Shown here piece by piece: positions 61,301 through 64,000 of a DNA stretch of 64,000 nt. The notes under the pieces were generated by a model, which saw only the letters and a program-made list of their open reading frames with translations, was not told where the DNA came from and searched no databases. Numbering within the stretch: position 1 is the stretch's first letter; each line of letters begins with the position of its first letter. Position numbers and translations under genes: made by a program. Source of the DNA: Aerococcus sp. UBA6277 (lineage in GTDB: Bacteria > Bacillota > Bacilli > Lactobacillales > Aerococcaceae); the NCBI RefSeq assembly GCF_002440555.1, contig NZ_DJUR01000008.1, positions 25,017-89,016 of the forward strand, given 5' to 3'.

Positions 61301-61498
61301 ATGGATTGCTTATACATGAAAAATACTTTCGTATTTCTCAAAACGTTAATTTTTGGCGCTATTACGAATTTATTCGTTTATGGATACAGTATGGGACGGA
61401 GATTTCCAAAGAAGTCGAGTACGAATCCATATACAAATCAAAAAGACATTTCTCACTTATGTGGGGAATGTCTTTTTTTGTTTTTTTGTGATAAATAG
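61301..61498 (+). CDS. Possible small peptide gene (weak)
   Basis: A 65-codon frame with AAAGGA just upstream, a hydrophobic stretch (LKTLIFGAITNLFVYGY), and a terminator overlapping its end. Another frame over the same bases is also open, so coding status is doubtful. The rest of the gap 61108-61651 is AT-rich with no supported gene, apart from an interrupted inverted repeat (AAATAGCT...ATCCT / AGGATAGCTATTT). Confidence 0.2.
   Translation: MDCLYMKNTFVFLKTLIFGAITNLFVYGYSMGRRFPKKSSTNPYTNQKDISHLCGECLFLFFCDK
61440..61479 (+). terminator. Terminator in the accessory island
   Basis: AAAAAGACATT pairs with AATGTCTTTTT, followed by T-rich sequence. It probably ends the helicase/zinc-protein transcript or the small frame before it. 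Confidence 0.75.
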
Positions 61499-61651
61499 CC
61501 TAATATCAATAAAATAGCTGGATTAGCTTATCCTAAACTTCTACTTTTGATAGATGCGCCAAATTAAGCTAAATAGAATAAAGGATAGCTATTTACCACT
61601 TAAAATTCGATTTAATTAGCAGTAAATAACTAAATTTTTGTTATGGATGGA

Positions 61652-61966
61652 TTAGGAATTTGAGCTGTCTTCCAATAAGCTTTCACCAACACTTTTTAGT
61701 TTATTGGCTAAATCCATAATATCTATAACAAGGTCATAACTGTAGTCTTCTCCTAGTACAGCTGTTGTACTAGCATCTTCAAATAAGCCTTGTTCTTCCA
61801 TCTTTAAGTGTTTAAACCAAGTCTCACTGCCATAGTAGTTAAGGAATAGTTTGATATTTGGTAGGTATCTTTCAAAATTTTCCAGGGAATCAGACATGAT
61901 TTCAATTTCTTTAGAAATCTTCAAAAAATTTTCTTCCATCTCATAAAAATTATCAGTATGCTTCAC
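61652..61966 (-). CDS. DUF4298-type small protein
   Basis: 104 residues from GTG at 61966, with GGTAGGGG upstream. Acidic, fully helical, with YYGSETWFKHL and EEQGLFEDASTTAVLGEDYSY... segments that I associate with DUF4298. Function unknown. It may form a minus-strand pair with the membrane protein gene at 62006-62236, although 39 bases and poly-A lie between them. Confidence 0.6.
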   Translation of the reverse strand: MKHTDNFYEMEENFLKISKEIEIMSDSLENFERYLPNIKLFLNYYGSETWFKHLKMEEQGLFEDASTTAVLGEDYSYDLVIDIMDLANKLKSVGESLLEDSSNS

Positions 61967-62005
61967 GTTACCCCTACCTTTTTTTTAATGATCTACATTT
62001 GATGA

Positions 62006-62236
62006 TTATTTTATTGCGCTAATGATAGCGGTAATTGTTGGTACGATTGAAATGATCGTATAAATTTGGACAAAATAAGCAATAGGTTCCTCCCAAGAAG
62101 GAGGTGCAATTAAAGCAATAAAGTAGAGTATAATAATAAAAATAAGATTTGTTAAAATCCTAGATAATGCTAGGCGCCAGCCTATTTTCTGTTTAAAATT
62201 AAATGTTTGTTGCCAAAAATTGATAATTAATTTCAT
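62006..62236 (-). CDS. Small membrane protein
   Basis: 76 residues from ATG at 62236 (MKLIINFWQQTFNFKQKIGW) after AAAGGCG; the longer reading from 62281 lacks a ribosome site. Two hydrophobic helices (about 25-42 and 53-73). Family unknown. First of a minus-strand pair with the DUF4298-like gene. Confidence 0.55.
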   Translation of the reverse strand: MKLIINFWQQTFNFKQKIGWRLALSRILTNLIFIIILYFIALIAPPSWEEPIAYFVQIYTIISIVPTITAIISAIK

Positions 62237-62384
62237 GATAAAACGCCTTTCTAAATATGAATGCATAACTAAAAAAAGCATAAACTAAAAATATACAGCA
62301 AGCAACAAGATTTTTATGATCATTTATTCACAACATACTTGCATTTAAATATATAAGGAGTAGAATTATAGGTAAGGAGGGATT

Positions 62385-62822
62385 ATGATGACTGATAATA
62401 AATTTCTGACTGGTAATGTAGATAACGACAAAAAGCCGTATATTATAGATATTGAAAAAGAAACGTTAGAGAATACAAATTTTCGTACGACGATTTGGAC
62501 AGGTAACAAGTTGCAGTTGACTGTTATGGAGATTCCTGTAGGCGGTGATATTGGTTTAGAAGTACATAATGAAAGTGATCAATTTATCCGTATCGAGCAA
62601 GGTGAGGGTCTTTGCCAGATGGGCCCTGCTGAGGATGATTTATCCTTTGAACAAAAACTTGGAGAAGATGAGGCAGTCTTTGTGCCACTAGGTTTATGGC
62701 ATAATATCACCAATCGGGGGAGCGTACCGTTAAAACTGTACACCATTTATGCTAGCCCTGACCACGTACCTGGTACTGTTCATGGTACTCAAGAAGATGC
62801 TGAAAGCGATCCAAATGAATAA
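62385..62822 (+). CDS. Cupin-domain protein
   Basis: 145 residues, start MMTDNKFLTGN after AAGGAGGG (62385, or 62388 one codon in). Single cupin barrel with LEVHNESDQFIRIEQGEG as motif 1 (metal-type His and Glu) and VPLGLWHNITNRGSVPLKLYTIY as motif 2. Small stand-alone cupins of this type have unknown substrates. Own terminator follows. Confidence 0.85.
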   Translation: MMTDNKFLTGNVDNDKKPYIIDIEKETLENTNFRTTIWTGNKLQLTVMEIPVGGDIGLEVHNESDQFIRIEQGEGLCQMGPAEDDLSFEQKLGEDEAVFVPLGLWHNITNRGSVPLKLYTIYASPDHVPGTVHGTQEDAESDPNE

Positions 62823-62870
62823 AACAAACTTGAAATGCATAAAAAGTGCAAACAATAGTTAAAACAAGTA

Positions 62871-62904
62871 AACCGATGACCTTAAAAGCGTTATCGGTTT
62901 TTTT
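62871..62904 (+). terminator. Terminator after the cupin gene
   Basis: AACCGATGAC (62871-62880) pairs with GTTATCGGTT (62890-62899), then TTTTT. Confidence 0.88.
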
Positions 62905-63061
62905 ATGCTCGAAATCAACAAGTCTCTATAAAAAGATATTCTTTTCCATATTTAAATCAATGCATATGACAAACATTCTAAAAATTGATGTAATTTGAAA
63001 CTAGCATTTTAATTCACTTTATATATAATAAGGATATCAATGATATAAGGAGCGTGAGCAT

Positions 63062-63445
63062 ATGCCATTAGTGAGAATTGATCTATTAGAGGGTAAGACT
63101 GCAGAATTTAAATCACAACTAGGTGAGTTAGTTTACGAATCTATGCTTGAAACAATTGGCATTCCTGAAGAGGATAAGTTTGTGGTTGTGAATGATTTAA
63201 AAGCTGAAGAACTGATATTTTCTACCAATTACCTAGGTGTTGACCGTACAGATGGTATCGTGATCATTCAAATCACGATGAATGAGGGACGTACAACTGA
63301 AGTAAAAAAAGCTTTATACAAGACGGTTGCTGATAATTTAAATAACCAATTAGATATTCGCAAAGAAGATGTCTTTATCAACTTAGTTGAAGTAAATAAA
63401 GAGAACTGGTCCTTTGGTAATGGTATTGCACAGTACGCAGAATAA
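63062..63445 (+). CDS. Tautomerase-superfamily protein
   Basis: 127 residues. After Met removal the N-terminal Pro needed for tautomerase catalysis is present (MPLVRIDLLEG). Length and the IQITMNEGRTTEVKKALYKTVADNL repeat-like second half fit the double beta-alpha-beta tautomerase subgroup. Substrate unknown. Ribosome site AAGGAGCG. Confidence 0.85.
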   Translation: MPLVRIDLLEGKTAEFKSQLGELVYESMLETIGIPEEDKFVVVNDLKAEELIFSTNYLGVDRTDGIVIIQITMNEGRTTEVKKALYKTVADNLNNQLDIRKEDVFINLVEVNKENWSFGNGIAQYAE

Positions 63446-63473
63446 ATAGCATTACTACAAGTACATAAAAGCC

Positions 63474-63515
63474 ATACCCTAGCTATCCCCATCTTTTTTG
63501 AGATAGCTGGGGTAT
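63474..63515 (+). terminator. Hairpin after the tautomerase gene
   Basis: ATACCCTAGCTATC pairs with GATAGCTGGGGTAT. There is no T-run, so termination is uncertain. Confidence 0.5.
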
Positions 63516-63543
63516 CTGTCATCTTAACCCAGGAGGGATTACC

Positions 63544-64000
63544 ATGTATTACAAATCGTCTTACACTTCACCAATTGGCCAAATGACTATCGTGAGTAAT
63601 GATCAAGCGATTAAAGGATTGTGGTTTAGTGATCAAAGATACTTTGGTGGTAAATACGACTTACAGACTATGGTAGAAGGAGAAACACCAGTGACAAAGC
63701 AAGTCAAAAATTGGTTAGATGCTTATTTTGCTGGTGAGAACCCAACCCTTGACCCAAACATTTTGGCCCCAGAAGTAACGTCTTACCGTAAGCAAATCCT
63801 GAACGCACTGATTAATGTCCCTTACGGCCAAACGACTAGCTATAAGGAATTAGCTGATAAAGTTGCTTTAAACACTCTTGGGAAAAGAGGCTCAGCTCGT
63901 GCAGCTGGCGGTGCTGTTGGCCACAATCCCATTTCGATTCTAATTCCATGTCACCGGGTTGTAGCCACTAACGGTGCATTAACTGGTTATGCAGGTGGTA
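63544..64000 (+). CDS. ogt: Methylated-DNA-protein-cysteine methyltransferase, cut by window end
   Basis: Repairs O6-alkylguanine by irreversible alkyl transfer to its own cysteine. The start at 63544 (MYYKSSYTSPIGQMTIVSND) follows AGGAGG. The acceptor C136 lies in IPCHRVV, with the NVPYGQTTSYKELA DNA-binding helix before it. The last few residues and the stop lie beyond the window. Monofunctional Ogt form, no Ada domain. Confidence 0.95.
   Translation, partial: MYYKSSYTSPIGQMTIVSNDQAIKGLWFSDQRYFGGKYDLQTMVEGETPVTKQVKNWLDAYFAGENPTLDPNILAPEVTSYRKQILNALINVPYGQTTSYKELADKVALNTLGKRGSARAAGGAVGHNPISILIPCHRVVATNGALTGYAGG

Noticed and set aside
61306..61491. A 61-codon frame overlapping the 61301 frame
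   Set aside because: No ribosome site, runs through the terminator hairpin, no recognisable protein features.

Overview
The window is a low-GC Firmicute chromosome segment, most likely from the order Lactobacillales. Aerococcaceae or Aerococcus fits best, but that is an impression from protein character and gene content, not a search result. The evidence is the strong AGGAGG ribosome sites with frequent TTG/GTG starts, Gram-positive forms of the housekeeping proteins (four-Cys zinc Adk, type-Z S14, 136-residue S12), ECF vitamin transporters and an OatA-type acetyltransferase. I saw no rRNA, tRNA or CRISPR array.

Layout. (1) 1-2641: the 3' part of cysK, an ArsR/SmtB metal sensor and lysS. (2) 2.7-7.5 kb: str genes rpsL-rpsG-fusA-tuf, where fusA and tuf have their own promoters, each with its -35 box inside a hairpin arm. 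(3) 7.5-11.1 kb: an exopolysaccharide-type locus (glycosidase-like membrane protein, HEAT-repeat protein, processive GT2 glycosyltransferase) broken by homopolymer frameshifts and by an amber codon at the Gln of QxxRW. (4) 11.2-15.9 kb: carA-carB behind a PyrR-type attenuator. (5) 15.9-20.1 kb, minus strand: a SAM hydrolase-like gene with a complete ECF transporter (S, fused double ATPase, T). (6) 20.8-35.1 kb: the S10-spc-alpha ribosomal supercluster from rpsJ to rplQ, including secY, adk, infA and rpoA. (7) 35.5-41.8 kb: oatA-like gene, OsmC/Ohr protein, then an FMN riboswitch in front of ecfA1-ecfA2-ecfT-truA. (8) 42-47.4 kb: aroD, fabV, class I aldolase, pepF. (9) 47.4-54.2 kb: a methionine region with a YxjG/MesD-like methyltransferase, metE-metF and two copies of a LysR regulator, one truncated at an IS remnant. 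(10) 54.2-55.2 kb: rplM-rpsI. (11) 55.3-62.3 kb: an AT-rich accessory island with mobile-element-like small genes, a decayed type III methyltransferase start, a 1009-residue SF2 helicase with a nuclease-like C-terminus, and a zinc-motif protein. (12) 62.4-64 kb: cupin, tautomerase and an alkylguanine methyltransferase cut by the window end.

How the parts relate. The translation genes form the backbone. In many Firmicutes rplQ, ecfA1A2T, truA, rplM and rpsI are contiguous; here that block is split by oatA/osmC and by about 12.5 kb of metabolic and methionine genes. The EcfA1A2T module powers many vitamin S-components, so FMN control of it ties general ECF capacity to flavin status. In the methionine region a duplicated regulator/promoter segment, carrying a MET-box-like palindrome, sits in front of metE-metF, which suggests capture of a methionine-responsive promoter by an acquired gene pair. 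The island after rpsI looks like a mobile-element and defence hotspot in partial decay, with the helicase gene still intact.
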